A stretch of 64,000 nucleotides of DNA, taken from assembly GCF_014384985.1 (NCBI RefSeq), contig NZ_JACRSX010000003.1, positions 217,356 through 281,355 of the forward strand, in the 5' to 3' direction. Below the pieces are notes generated by a model, which saw only the letters and a list, made by a program, of their open reading frames with translations, was not told where the DNA came from and made no database searches. Below are positions 44,817 through 52,878 of this stretch, piece by piece. The position numbers and the translations under genes were made by a program. The stretch's first letter is position 1; each line of letters starts with the position of its first letter. This DNA comes from Jutongia huaianensis. GTDB lineage: Bacteria > Bacillota > Clostridia > Lachnospirales > Lachnospiraceae.

Positions 44817-44875
44817 AATAATCTCCTTCTTTCTTTTCCTCAGTATAACACAAAACCTCCCTTCTTTTGAGTATC

Positions 44876-45292
44876 CTATATTTTATTTTTCTGACGGTCG
44901 GTCACATATAACATTCCCGGAAGCACCAGAAATACACTGATCCTCGGCACCGTGTCGTTAATATCCTCTTCTTTGATCGTAATGGTATATAATGCCGTTT
45001 TGTCTTTATAATACTCTTCTACTGTTTCGGTATCCAGCATAGACAGTGGCATATCCATGGGGTTCTGGTCGTCAAGCCATGTCACTTCTCCCACGCCTTT
45101 GTCTCCGGTAAATTCCTCGTGCATTTTATCCAGAGATACGGTAGAAAGTGACTCCGGTGGCAGATAATCATTCATATCATAATTAACAGATACCTCCTGT
45201 CTTCCCACAGCTCCTGCCAGTGCTACGATAATAAACAAGACAATGATGGGAATTCGAAGACGGATCACCTGTTCAAAAAATTTCTCTTTCAC
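44876..45292 (-). pseudogene. MMPL/RND-family transporter relic with internal deletion
   Basis: 138 codons remain of a roughly 700-residue exporter. It opens normally (RLRIPIIVLFIIVALAGAVG, VNYDMNDYLPPESLSTVSLD), shows a small deletion in the first periplasmic loop, then jumps at about residue 112 from the loop (KEEDINDT) straight to what looks like the C-terminal helix (ISVFLVLPGMLYV) and stops. The reading frame is intact, so an in-frame deletion is likely, but the product cannot transport. Confidence 0.8.
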
Positions 45293-45323
45293 AATATCAC
45301 CTCACAAAATAAAGGAAACATTA

Positions 45324-45533
45324 TCATAAAAGCGGAACGGGAAGATCACATGTTTTTCTTAAATTTTTATAAGCTGATGCATAAGCGTAACCAATAATAT
45401 GATCCTCCTTCTGTGCCACCAGATAAGGATATTTCTCCAAAGTATGGCGTATTCTGTCCTGAAAATCGAACAGTGCCGGCACATCATATTCATATGTGAT
45501 GGCTGTATGCTCCACATAATATCCATAGATATC
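45324..45533 (-). pseudogene. GNAT acetyltransferase N-terminal relic (phosphinothricin-acetyltransferase-like)
   Basis: The minus strand encodes LDIYGYYVEHTAITYEYDVP and FDFQDRIRHTLEKYPYLVA then IIGYAYAS, the first half of a PAT-type acetyltransferase, ending at a stop before the acetyl-CoA motif. The original start is missing: an in-frame stop separates it from an unrelated 27-codon ORF (45621-45538). Adjacent to the MMPL relic, so this is a decayed segment. Confidence 0.75.
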
Positions 45534-45636
45534 TAATCAGTTTTTCGTAAGTCCCACCGGCTTATTGATACAATCTGCAATTGCCTGTACGAAAGTACGT
45601 GTTATAGTTGTCTTTTTCATGGTGGTCACCTTTCTG

Positions 45637-46461
45637 TCAAAAATCAAATGTCAATGGGTCAAAGCTGGTGCGTTTTTCCTGCCTTAACTGATCTAACGCA
45701 TTCCTGTCCTCTGCTTTCAGCGAAAAATCAAAGATATCTATGTTTTCCCGTAAACGATCCGGATTTTTTGATTTTGGAATCGGTATGATTCCATGTTGTA
45801 TAGTCCATCGAAGTAAGATCTGTGCCGGAGTCTTTTGATATTTTTCTGCAATGGACAGTATCGTTTCTCCAAAACTTCCCCGTTGCAGCGGAGCCCAGGC
45901 CATCACCTGAATCTGATGCTCCTTACAATAGGAAACCAGTTCCGGCTGATGGAACAATGGACTGTATTCTATCTGGTTGATCATCGGCTGGATCCGGCAA
46001 TGCTCCATCAGATACTGCAACTGGCCAATCTCAAAATTGCATACACCGATGCTTTTCACAAGACCCGACTCATATGCTTCCTCCATTGCTTTCCATGTGC
46101 TTATGGTCCGCTCTTTATTTTGTCCCGGCCAATGTACCAGAAATGCATCTAAATAAGAAGTCTGAAGCTTCTCCAGCGTAATCTTAAGGCTTTCCAATGT
46201 CTGGTCATACCATTGATTTCCGTTATCCACCTTACTGACCAGAAAGATATCTTCTCGTGGAATGTCATTTTCTTTCAGCGCTGTTCCAAGTGCCGCTTCA
46301 TTTCCGTACATCTGAGCCGTGTCAAACAGACGGTATCCGTTTTCATACGCGGCTTTGACCGCCTGATTCATCTCCAGCCCCGCCTGCATCTTGTATACGC
46401 CAAGACCGATTGGTGGCATTTTTATATTATTCGCTAATGTTATGTCTTTCAATTTCAACAT
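45637..46461 (-). CDS. Aldo/keto reductase (diketogluconate-reductase-like)
   Basis: 274-residue NADPH reductase with GYRLFDTAQMYGNE (catalytic Asp and Tyr), LVSKVD (Lys), DAFLVHWPG (His) and the cofactor loop IPKSKNPDRLREN. Usual length for the family. ATG 46461 sits directly against GAGAGG, so a TTG a few codons later (46452) could be the true start. Confidence 0.92.
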   Translation of the reverse strand: MLKLKDITLANNIKMPPIGLGVYKMQAGLEMNQAVKAAYENGYRLFDTAQMYGNEAALGTALKENDIPREDIFLVSKVDNGNQWYDQTLESLKITLEKLQTSYLDAFLVHWPGQNKERTISTWKAMEEAYESGLVKSIGVCNFEIGQLQYLMEHCRIQPMINQIEYSPLFHQPELVSYCKEHQIQVMAWAPLQRGSFGETILSIAEKYQKTPAQILLRWTIQHGIIPIPKSKNPDRLRENIDIFDFSLKAEDRNALDQLRQEKRTSFDPLTFDF

Positions 46462-46530
46462 CCTCTCTCTTTTTTATAAGAAATCCAGATAAAATTATAT
46501 CATTTCTATGGGAAAAATCAATTTTCTCAT

Positions 46531-46570
46531 AAAAATAACCTCAATAAGATAAAGATTCTTATCGAGGTTA
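46531..46570 (-). terminator. Terminator after the DUF2798 gene
   Basis: Minus strand TAACCTCGATAAGA ... TCTTATTGAGGTTA then TTTTTATG; one mismatch in the stem. Confidence 0.82.
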
Positions 46571-46624
46571 TAACAAAAAAGATACGAATTTTTATAAAAA
46601 TCCCCTTTTTCTATATATGTTATA

Positions 46625-47110
46625 TCAGTCTAATTCCAAAGCACACTCTGCTTCTGACTGTTTTTCCCGAAAAATTGTCCGGAATACCAGACGTACAAAT
46701 GGTCCGCAATAAAACATCTGGTAACAGATCGCCATAGGAAAGTTCATAGCCCAGGTCTGAATCCATGTTCCGAAAGATTGATTCTCCTTAAATAAAATCG
46801 TAGCGATCAGACTCATCACCGGACACATAATACAGCAAATACAAATAGAAATTGCATAGGTAATAAACTGTGGTCTGTCATCCGGTCTCATCACAGAGAA
46901 TGCAAGACCTCTGGCAATCCTTCCGACCACAAAAAACTCTAAAACAAATGCGATGGGTACCATAACCGGCAATTCATGAAGGGCAAGAAGAAATGTCTGG
47001 CCGGTCACGCCTCCCGTGTTTAACGCTACGTTGTAAACGACCATTCCATAAACCATCACTGTCGCCATAATAATTGTAAATACAACATCCTGAAATTTGT
47101 TTTTTGGCAT
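46625..47110 (-). CDS. DUF2798 membrane protein
   Basis: 161 residues with four helices arranged as two DUF2798-like repeats (FTIIMATVMVYGMVVYN; ISICICCIMCPVMSLIATI). The family has no known activity. It is monocistronic: perfect-spaced promoter, a structured 93-base leader that masks the Shine-Dalgarno sequence, and a terminator. The regulation is more informative than the product: expression seems conditional. Confidence 0.85.
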   Translation of the reverse strand: MPKNKFQDVVFTIIMATVMVYGMVVYNVALNTGGVTGQTFLLALHELPVMVPIAFVLEFFVVGRIARGLAFSVMRPDDRPQFITYAISICICCIMCPVMSLIATILFKENQSFGTWIQTWAMNFPMAICYQMFYCGPFVRLVFRTIFREKQSEAECALELD

Positions 47111-47114
47111 AAAA

Positions 47115-47170
47115 AATCCTCCTTATGATAACTGATTTTGACGTGTTGTTCGTTATCATCCCGGAGGATT
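47115..47170 (-). promoter_or_regulatory. SD-sequestering leader hairpin of the DUF2798 gene
   Basis: In the minus-strand mRNA AATCCTCC (47170-47163) pairs with the ribosome binding site GGAGGATT (47122-47115); ATGATAAC (47159-47152) pairs with GTTATCAT (47132-47125). The two 8-bp helices stack with a 3x2 internal bulge and a 19-base loop. The whole Shine-Dalgarno is buried. I do not recognise a known riboswitch class in the leader. Confidence 0.7.
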
Positions 47171-47209
47171 GTGCGTTTCCAATTTCAACCTTATTTACTT
47201 AGCGAAGCG

Positions 47210-47238
47210 ATTATATCACAATTCATTTTGAAATGCAA
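47210..47238 (-). promoter_or_regulatory. Promoter of the DUF2798 gene
   Basis: TTGCAT (47233-47238), 17-bp spacer, TATAAT (47210-47215) on the minus strand; the transcript would begin near 47203. Confidence 0.85.
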
Positions 47239-47253
47239 TGAATTTTTATAACT

Positions 47254-47784
47254 TTAACAGCATTTGATTCCTATATTCTTACAGGCATCATATAAAGCAG
47301 ATAACCCTGTCTCTTCAAAATCAAGATGCTGCTCATATTCCTGATCGGCAGACTCAAAGATCAGACTGCTTTTCCCGCGGCTTTTGATCTTGAGCTGATA
47401 TTTTCCCTTTTCGGTGTATATCCGGTTGATCAGCATGACTTTGCGGACTTCAGTGATATCGGATATATTTCTGATATATTGTCTGCCATTTATGGTGATT
47501 TCCAGCTTTTTCTGTGAAAACATAATCTCCGCTTTCATCACACCCTTTGTCTTTCGGTCACGAATATAGTAGAACACGCATACGACCAGGACACTGATGA
47601 CCAGTGCCAGCAACGGGATTATATCCTCCCCCTTACTTGGGATGATTCCCACCTGATCCAGTATGATATATACCATAAACTGAAACAGGAAACATACTGC
47701 AAAAAGGAGACACATATGAAGTCCTGCCCCTTTTGTCTGAAAAACACTGTCTTTTACTGTAATCTGAAATTTTTGTTCTGTCAT
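47254..47784 (-). CDS. Membrane protein with YcxB-like cytoplasmic domain
   Basis: 176 residues: two helices (about 25-45 and 55-75) followed by a soluble beta-rich domain (about 85-176, AEIMFSQKKLEITING, ISDITEVRKVMLINRIYTEKGKYQLKI) resembling the YcxB/PH-like tails of small Firmicute membrane proteins. ATG 47784 follows AAGGAG, favoured over the longer frame. Function unknown. Confidence 0.72.
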   Translation of the reverse strand: MTEQKFQITVKDSVFQTKGAGLHMCLLFAVCFLFQFMVYIILDQVGIIPSKGEDIIPLLALVISVLVVCVFYYIRDRKTKGVMKAEIMFSQKKLEITINGRQYIRNISDITEVRKVMLINRIYTEKGKYQLKIKSRGKSSLIFESADQEYEQHLDFEETGLSALYDACKNIGIKCC

Positions 47785-47918
47785 TTTTACTCCTTTGAAT
47801 GAATCTCTGGTTATTGTACGCAAGTTGATTGCTGAGCATATTATATCATACCAACGTGCAAATGAAAATCGGGATTTTACTTTATGATTATCTTCCTATG
47901 ATTACCTGCTATTTAATC

Positions 47919-47990
47919 TTGACAAATAAAAATGACAATGATATAATTCATTTTGACAATAATCCTTGTCATTTTGACAACAATTTTCGT
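47919..47990 (+). promoter_or_regulatory. Promoter and TGACA-repeat operator of the XRE-DUF3169 operon
   Basis: Perfect TTGACA (47919-47924), 17 bp, TATAAT (47942-47947). Several TGACA words follow, including the inverted pair TGACA-N8-TGTCA near 47954-47971 and another TTGACAA just after. Spacing suggests that the XRE protein binds here and represses itself. Confidence 0.75.
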
Positions 47991-48007
47991 CATATGGAGG
48001 TGTGTGT

Positions 48008-48226
48008 ATGATCCTGCGAAATCGTTTAAAGGAACGCAGAGCCGCACTCAATGTCAACCAACAGGAAATGGGACGTCTTTGTGGTGTATCCCGGCAAACC
48101 ATCAGTCTGATCGAACGTGGAGATTATTCTCCATCCGTTACGCTTGCCCTGACGATTGCAAAGGTGTGTGGTGTTACAGTAGAAGAAATATTTTATTTAG
48201 AGGAGGACAATGAAAATGGAAAATAA
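48008..48226 (+). CDS. XRE-family helix-turn-helix regulator
   Basis: 72 residues, almost entirely an HTH domain (RNRLKERRAALNVNQQEMGR, VSRQTISLIERGDYSPS). The compact form with EIFYLEE end is the type found in front of DUF3169 genes. ATG 48008 is seven bases after GGAGG. It overlaps the next gene by 11 bases. Confidence 0.92.
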   Translation: MILRNRLKERRAALNVNQQEMGRLCGVSRQTISLIERGDYSPSVTLALTIAKVCGVTVEEIFYLEEDNENGK

Positions 48227-49007
48227 CGCGATCAAAGAGGCAAACCGTAAGGCAATGCCTAAATTTATTTTGTTAACGATCATCTGTGTGATCATCGGTG
48301 GTGTCGGGGGATATCTGTCTGCCAGATTCAGCCTGAACACCTTATCCGGCACGCTCTGGTCTACCGGTTCATTTTTCGGAACATATATTGCTCCATGGTT
48401 TCTGATAGGTATTGCCGTAATTATGCCTGTTATCCTGGTACCTTGTTATCAAAAGGCAAAAAAGCTGCTGGAAGGCTGGGATGGAGAAACTGAAGAGGTT
48501 TCTGATGCCATTGAGAGTCAGATTTCCTTTATTATCTGGCTGTCAAATGCTGCCTTGATCCTCTCCTATTTCTTAATTGCAGCATGCTATTCCAAAGGCT
48601 TTGCCACTTTTGAAAGTTCTTCGAAAACGACTCTGTTATTTATCGGTATTGCGGCTTTTGTTGGAATTATACCGGAAACTATTATTCTACAGCAAAAGAG
48701 CGTAGATATTGTAAAGAAAATGAATCCGGAAAAGACAGCCTCTATCTACGATATGAAATTCCAAAAGAAGTGGATGGATAGCTGCGATGAAGCAGAAAAG
48801 CTTATGATCGGAAAATGTGCTTTTAAAGCATATCGTTCTACCGACATGACCTGTGGCACTCTGGCAATTATTCTGGCATGCTGTGCTCTTGTTTTTGATA
48901 TTGGATTCCTGCCATCCTTTTGCGTCTGTCTGATATGGATCATAAATCATACTTCCTACTGCCGCGAAGCCTCAAGATTAGCTAAAATGGGAAACAAAAT
49001 TTCTTAA
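48216..49007 (+). CDS. DUF3169 membrane protein
   Basis: 263 residues with about six helices and a central soluble loop (YDMKFQKKWMDSCDEAEKLM) typical of DUF3169. The function is unknown; the fixed partnership with an XRE repressor suggests a regulated membrane response. ATG 48216 gives nine-base spacing to GGAGG; ATG 48210 would be too close. Confidence 0.85.
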   Translation: MENNAIKEANRKAMPKFILLTIICVIIGGVGGYLSARFSLNTLSGTLWSTGSFFGTYIAPWFLIGIAVIMPVILVPCYQKAKKLLEGWDGETEEVSDAIESQISFIIWLSNAALILSYFLIAACYSKGFATFESSSKTTLLFIGIAAFVGIIPETIILQQKSVDIVKKMNPEKTASIYDMKFQKKWMDSCDEAEKLMIGKCAFKAYRSTDMTCGTLAIILACCALVFDIGFLPSFCVCLIWIINHTSYCREASRLAKMGNKIS

Positions 49008-49027
49008 AATATTAGATGCTTGAAAAA

Positions 49028-49068
49028 ATTCCTATACGTACACATTTTTAGTACATATAGGAGTTTTT
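49028..49068 (+). terminator. Terminator after DUF3169 gene
   Basis: TCCTATA(C)GTAC and GTAC(A)TATAGGA pair around ACATTTTTA, followed by GTTTTTCTC. Confidence 0.75.
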
Positions 49069-49070
49069 CT

Positions 49071-50264
49071 CTACAATCCTTTATTTTTCAGATCTGCGAC
49101 AAGCTGCACATAAAATTCACGTACATCAAAACCCGGAATATTTTCCCGGTTCAGATCGATCACATCTCCGTGGGAAATGCCCCGTTTGCCCTCAACCGTC
49201 AGAAACTGATAGTTTTCTCCCCATGAAAATGATTCCTCTCCCACCAGCCCATCATTGGCTCCATCGAAATATTTCACCAAAGGATAGGTGAAATTTAACG
49301 GAAATCTTCCAGACATGGGTTTATTCAGCTTTGATCCTACGGATTGATAAAATACATTGAGATCATCCTTAATCTCCTCGTTGAACTTTTCGCAGTTTTC
49401 AAAGGTAAGATCATGCACCGCTGCCAGAAAATCCGGATTCACATCTCCCAGCTTTGCAGCCCCGGCATTATATGCCTTTTCCACTGCCTTCTGCTGTTTT
49501 GCAGGAATTTTGTTCAGAAGATAATCCGCAAACTGACATCCCCGGTGCGGCGTATTGATTGTGGTCAGGGATGCAACATATGGTGCTGCATCTGTCAGAG
49601 CGATCATAGCTCTGGAGTCAAGTCCCCCCTTGGAATGGGCGATAATGTTTACCTTCTCACAGCCTGTTTTATCGATAATCTCATGAACCCTTGCGGCAAG
49701 CTGCTCTGCACTGTCCCGCACGGCAGATGCACTGTTATGATTGCCGTAATAAATCCTGGCTCCGTTTTTCTCCAGCTCCTCTGGAATCCGTCCCCAGTAA
49801 TTTAAATGTTCAAAATCCCTGAAAAAAACGCCGTGAACCATCAATAGTGGGTACTTTGTCCGGCATATCTCCTGTTTCGCCCGTTTTTTATTTCGTTTGG
49901 CCCGCATTTTTTCCATTTTTACTTCCTGACCGGTGGTTTTAATGATCACATGCAGCATGATCAGATGAACAACCGGAATCCATCCGCACACAACCCCAAG
50001 AACACGCCACCGGATCCCGAGCTGTTCCGAGGTCAGGTATACTGTAATAATGCCGGTCCAGAAAATAATATTTTCCAGCAGGATCACGATTCCAAGACGG
50101 ATCAGCCAGTATGATGTCTGCTGTTTCAGCCCTGCCGGTCCTCCAAACCACGTTTGATAGAGTCCAAAGAAGCCAAGCAACAGATAAATCGACAAGATGA
50201 CTGTGGTAAAGCAGAATAATTTTAACATGATCCTGCCAAAATTACAGATTCTAACTCGTTTCAT
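49071..50264 (-). CDS. Membrane-anchored alpha/beta-hydrolase lipase
   Basis: 397 residues. Three N-terminal helices (about 10-115) anchor a lipase-like domain: oxyanion start LLMVHGVFFRDFEHLNYWG, nucleophile Ser in NIIAHSKGGLDSRAM, and a late His in KRGISHGDVIDL. Similar to Firmicute triacylglycerol lipase/esterase-like proteins that act on membrane lipids. The AHSKGG form is normal for this subgroup. ATG 50264 lacks a strong ribosome binding site. Confidence 0.88.
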   Translation of the reverse strand: MKRVRICNFGRIMLKLFCFTTVILSIYLLLGFFGLYQTWFGGPAGLKQQTSYWLIRLGIVILLENIIFWTGIITVYLTSEQLGIRWRVLGVVCGWIPVVHLIMLHVIIKTTGQEVKMEKMRAKRNKKRAKQEICRTKYPLLMVHGVFFRDFEHLNYWGRIPEELEKNGARIYYGNHNSASAVRDSAEQLAARVHEIIDKTGCEKVNIIAHSKGGLDSRAMIALTDAAPYVASLTTINTPHRGCQFADYLLNKIPAKQQKAVEKAYNAGAAKLGDVNPDFLAAVHDLTFENCEKFNEEIKDDLNVFYQSVGSKLNKPMSGRFPLNFTYPLVKYFDGANDGLVGEESFSWGENYQFLTVEGKRGISHGDVIDLNRENIPGFDVREFYVQLVADLKNKGL

Positions 50265-50302
50265 ATTAGTCTAACATTCCTTTCTCCTGCCGCACCTCTG
50301 CA

Positions 50303-50527
50303 TCATTCTCCGGGGCTGCTTGAGATCACTTTACCGGTATTCCAAAGCATAACGGTCCGCCTGGCAGCATCCAGACGTTCCTCCTCGGAATGAAAATCAA
50401 TGGTGACAGAATGACAGCCACATTCCAGGCACATCACATAATAACCACAGCCACATTCCTCTTCCAAAAGTGCACCGCCATCACAAAGCGGGCAGTCATT
50501 AATCTCTAGCATATCTTCGATGTTCAT
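50303..50527 (-). CDS. Small zinc-ribbon-like protein
   Basis: 74 residues with cysteines spaced CPLCDGGALLEEECGCGYY and CLECGCHS, suggesting one or two metal sites; the C-terminal RTVMLWNTGKV resembles Lar/restriction-alleviation-type phage proteins (W-N end). ATG 50527 follows GGAGG. It is 41 bases downstream of the HEPN gene and probably in the same transcript. Function unknown. Confidence 0.7.
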   Translation of the reverse strand: MNIEDMLEINDCPLCDGGALLEEECGCGYYVMCLECGCHSVTIDFHSEEERLDAARRTVMLWNTGKVISSSPGE

Positions 50528-50568
50528 GAATTTTCCTCCTCTTTCTTTCCAATCTGACATTGTAATTA

Positions 50569-50997
50569 TTAAAAATCATCAATTGACGGCTGGCTTCCAT
50601 CATAATACTTGGTGACAGTATTCTTGAACTCTGTAAAAGCATCATAGTAACCGAAAATAATGATATCGAATTTCCTCTCTGCGATTGTTCCATCATAGTC
50701 ATATGCCAGCAAATTCCTTGTTTTCAGCATCTTCATCCATACATCATCACGAATTAATCCATTGGTAAATGCAGCTTGTAGCACAGCTCTCGGAGAACCG
50801 ATCGCAAAATCTGTGATACCTAACTGTTTTACCAGAATATCCTTCATCACTTTCCATGACAGATCGAATGTCAGATTATAATTTTGAATTGTTCCTTCTA
50901 AAACAAAATCCGCTTTGGGATCTGCGAGCTTACTCTTCTGTAAATTACTTAGACTTCTGCAAAATGAATGGAACCGGTTAAAATATTTTTCTGCCAT
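50569..50997 (-). CDS. HEPN/HI0074-like nucleotidyltransferase-substrate-binding protein
   Basis: 142-residue all-helical protein of the HI0074/HEPN class. The family's RNase motif R-N-x-x-(S/A)-H is here RNLLAY (94-99), with Tyr99 where the catalytic His is expected. Other conserved words are present (EGTIQNYNLTFDLSWKVMKD, GSPRAVLQAAFTNGLI). Pairs with the MNT gene, which it overlaps by 20 bases. In active pairs the HEPN protein is an RNase toxin blocked by AMPylation; the missing His makes that activity doubtful. Confidence 0.9.
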   Translation of the reverse strand: MAEKYFNRFHSFCRSLSNLQKSKLADPKADFVLEGTIQNYNLTFDLSWKVMKDILVKQLGITDFAIGSPRAVLQAAFTNGLIRDDVWMKMLKTRNLLAYDYDGTIAERKFDIIIFGYYDAFTEFKNTVTKYYDGSQPSIDDF

Positions 50998-51295
50998 ATT
51001 TTTTTATATCCTCCAATAGATACTCATCATGTATCTCATTATAATAGAAAATATCAATTTTGCGCAAGGTCTCTATCTGTTCAAGCATCTCATCTAAGGA
51101 TTCACTGTTCACGTTACCATACACCACAAAATCAATGTCACTTCTGGAGGTTGCTGTTCCTGTTGCAAAAGAACCAAACAGAGCCAGTCCATCCGCTCCG
51201 CATTTTTTACAGGCTGCGGACACTTTCTTTATGATTTCCTCGATGGGCATGACATTTAATTTTTCATTGCCTTCTTCGAACTCTACATCTTTCAA
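50978..51295 (-). CDS. MNT-type minimal nucleotidyltransferase
   Basis: 105 residues with the polymerase-beta-like signature LFGSFATGTATSRSDIDFVV (Gly41-Ser42, Asp53 and Asp55 as metal ligands). Expected to AMPylate the partner HEPN protein. TTG 51295 is the apparent start, 12 bases after GGAGG; the first internal ATG (MPIEE) would shorten it by 15 residues. It overlaps the HEPN gene. Confidence 0.9.
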   Translation of the reverse strand: MKDVEFEEGNEKLNVMPIEEIIKKVSAACKKCGADGLALFGSFATGTATSRSDIDFVVYGNVNSESLDEMLEQIETLRKIDIFYYNEIHDEYLLEDIKKYGRKIF

Positions 51296-51330
51296 TTTTG
51301 TACGGAACCTCCTTAATAACCACTAACACC

Positions 51331-51358
51331 ATTTTACATGAATCTGACGGGCTGTCAA
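51331..51358 (-). promoter_or_regulatory. Probable promoter of the MNT-HEPN operon
   Basis: TTGACA (51353-51358), 16-bp spacer, TAAAAT (51331-51336), minus strand, inside the ABC ATPase relic. Confidence 0.5.
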
Positions 51359-51545
51359 TAATCTCCAGGCATCTTATCTTGTCAGGACCTCCAAGTATAT
51401 TCAGCAATATACTTTTTTCACTTCCGCTGGATCCTAAAATGACAACGATCTCCCTTTTCCATATTTTTTTACGAGATTTTTTCTTTCGATAAACAAAACA
51501 GTGAATCTACTTTCTGTGATAGATCCACTGCCTTTGTTATTTTTA
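51345..51545 (-). pseudogene. ABC-transporter ATPase relic
   Basis: Minus strand encodes LVKKYGKG and, one base out of frame, EIVVILGSSGSEKSILLNIL then GGPD: the start of a MacB/LolD-type ATPase with Walker A GxxGxGKS/T damaged to GSSGSEKSI. A frameshift lies near 51455 and the gene ends by about 51345. It is too short for automatic gene calling but the match to the family's opening is clear. Confidence 0.75.
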
Positions 51546-51561
51546 AGCTTTTGCCATTTTA

Positions 51562-52875
51562 TCAGTACCCCCATGTCATCAGCTTCCACGGACCATCCTC
51601 TGACCGTGCCAGCCACCACTGCCAGTCTGTATACTCTTCATCCACATTTAGTCCCCCTGCATCCGCATCACTTTTTGGTGAATGAAAATCGCATTCAAAC
51701 ATAATACATTCTGTAAATGTTTCTTTATTGTCGTTTGCATTTTCTAATTCCTGCATCCAGCTTAAATTGTCGCCCTCGCTGCACGTCTGATCCGATCCGT
51801 ATCGGATGCTGTGCATTTCGCAGCCCTTCCAGTTATTAAACTCATTCATGATCGTCTGAATCGCCTCATCCATATCTTCTTTAGAATATAACTTGGAGCT
51901 GCCGTAATCACAGGTAAAATTATGCTCCACATTATCATCGTTTTTCTTTGTCGTTGCAAAGCAAACGCTGACCACGGCAAATGCTGCAATCGCAAGCAGA
52001 ACGATCCAAACCGCAGGCTTTTTATAATTCATGATATTCTTCACTCTCCCTTTTACATGATCCTCGCCAAAGGCAACCGGACAGGCTGCAATCCTCTTCC
52101 GTCCCACGCTGCAATTTAACAATGCCTGACAATAATCCGCTTTCCACTGTTTGTCCTCGCCCAAGGTCGCTCGCTCATCACAGGCATATTCAATGTCCCT
52201 GCAAAAAAGAATATATGCGATCCAGCATAGAGGCTGAAACCAGTAAATTGACAATATCACAAAACCAAGTGGTTTCCAAAGATGATCTTTTCGTTTTAGA
52301 TGTGCCTTTTCATGCCTTAATATAAATTCCTTTTCTTCCCAAACCATCCCCGATGGATAATATATTTTCGGCCGCACGATCCCAAAAATAAAAGGACCGG
52401 AAATGTCGTCACATTCATATGTGTTTTGCTCCGTGCGTATGGATACCCTGACCCTTCGCTTCAGCAAAATATAAGTGACCACTGTATAAGCAAGCATCCC
52501 CAACACTCCGATGATCCAGACTATGGTACCGACGTGCAGAAATACCTGAATCACATTCACACCGGTGGCCCTTGCGGAAGTAAATTGTTCATGAATCACA
52601 GGATTTACGACAGCGTCCACAGGTTTCAATCCTGTTTCAAGCATTGGTTCCTGTTGCGATACAATACCCACTGATACGGGCGTACGGTTTGGAAGCAGGC
52701 TGAAAGTACTCTCCAAAGGAACCGGCACGATCAGCTTAACTGCAACGATCACCCAGAGAAAGCATATTAACCCTTTCGGTGCTTTCTGAAACAAAAGTCG
52801 TAATACGATGATTGCAAAAATCAATACACTGACGGTAAGTGCATTATTTAATATCATTATAAAGCATCGTTCCAT
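51562..52875 (-). CDS. M56-family sensor/transducer peptidase (BlaR1/MecR1-like)
   Basis: 437 residues. Four helices embed the zinc peptidase with RHEKAHLKRKDH (HExxH); after a final helix (about 285-305) an extracytoplasmic C-terminal domain (about 310-437, YSKEDMDEAIQTIMNEF, DWQWWLARSEDGPWKL) replaces the penicillin-binding domain of BlaR1 and looks like DUF4829. The peptidase should inactivate the BlaI-type repressor encoded three bases upstream when the sensor is triggered. The ligand is unknown; no beta-lactamase is nearby. Confidence 0.9.
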   Translation of the reverse strand: MERCFIMILNNALTVSVLIFAIIVLRLLFQKAPKGLICFLWVIVAVKLIVPVPLESTFSLLPNRTPVSVGIVSQQEPMLETGLKPVDAVVNPVIHEQFTSARATGVNVIQVFLHVGTIVWIIGVLGMLAYTVVTYILLKRRVRVSIRTEQNTYECDDISGPFIFGIVRPKIYYPSGMVWEEKEFILRHEKAHLKRKDHLWKPLGFVILSIYWFQPLCWIAYILFCRDIEYACDERATLGEDKQWKADYCQALLNCSVGRKRIAACPVAFGEDHVKGRVKNIMNYKKPAVWIVLLAIAAFAVVSVCFATTKKNDDNVEHNFTCDYGSSKLYSKEDMDEAIQTIMNEFNNWKGCEMHSIRYGSDQTCSEGDNLSWMQELENANDNKETFTECIMFECDFHSPKSDADAGGLNVDEEYTDWQWWLARSEDGPWKLMTWGY

Positions 52876-52878
52876 AGG

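Noticed and set aside
50303..50527. Calling the cysteine-rich small protein a restriction-alleviation (Lar) protein
   Set aside because: Only the cysteine pattern and a W-N end are similar; neighbours are MNT/HEPN, not phage genes.
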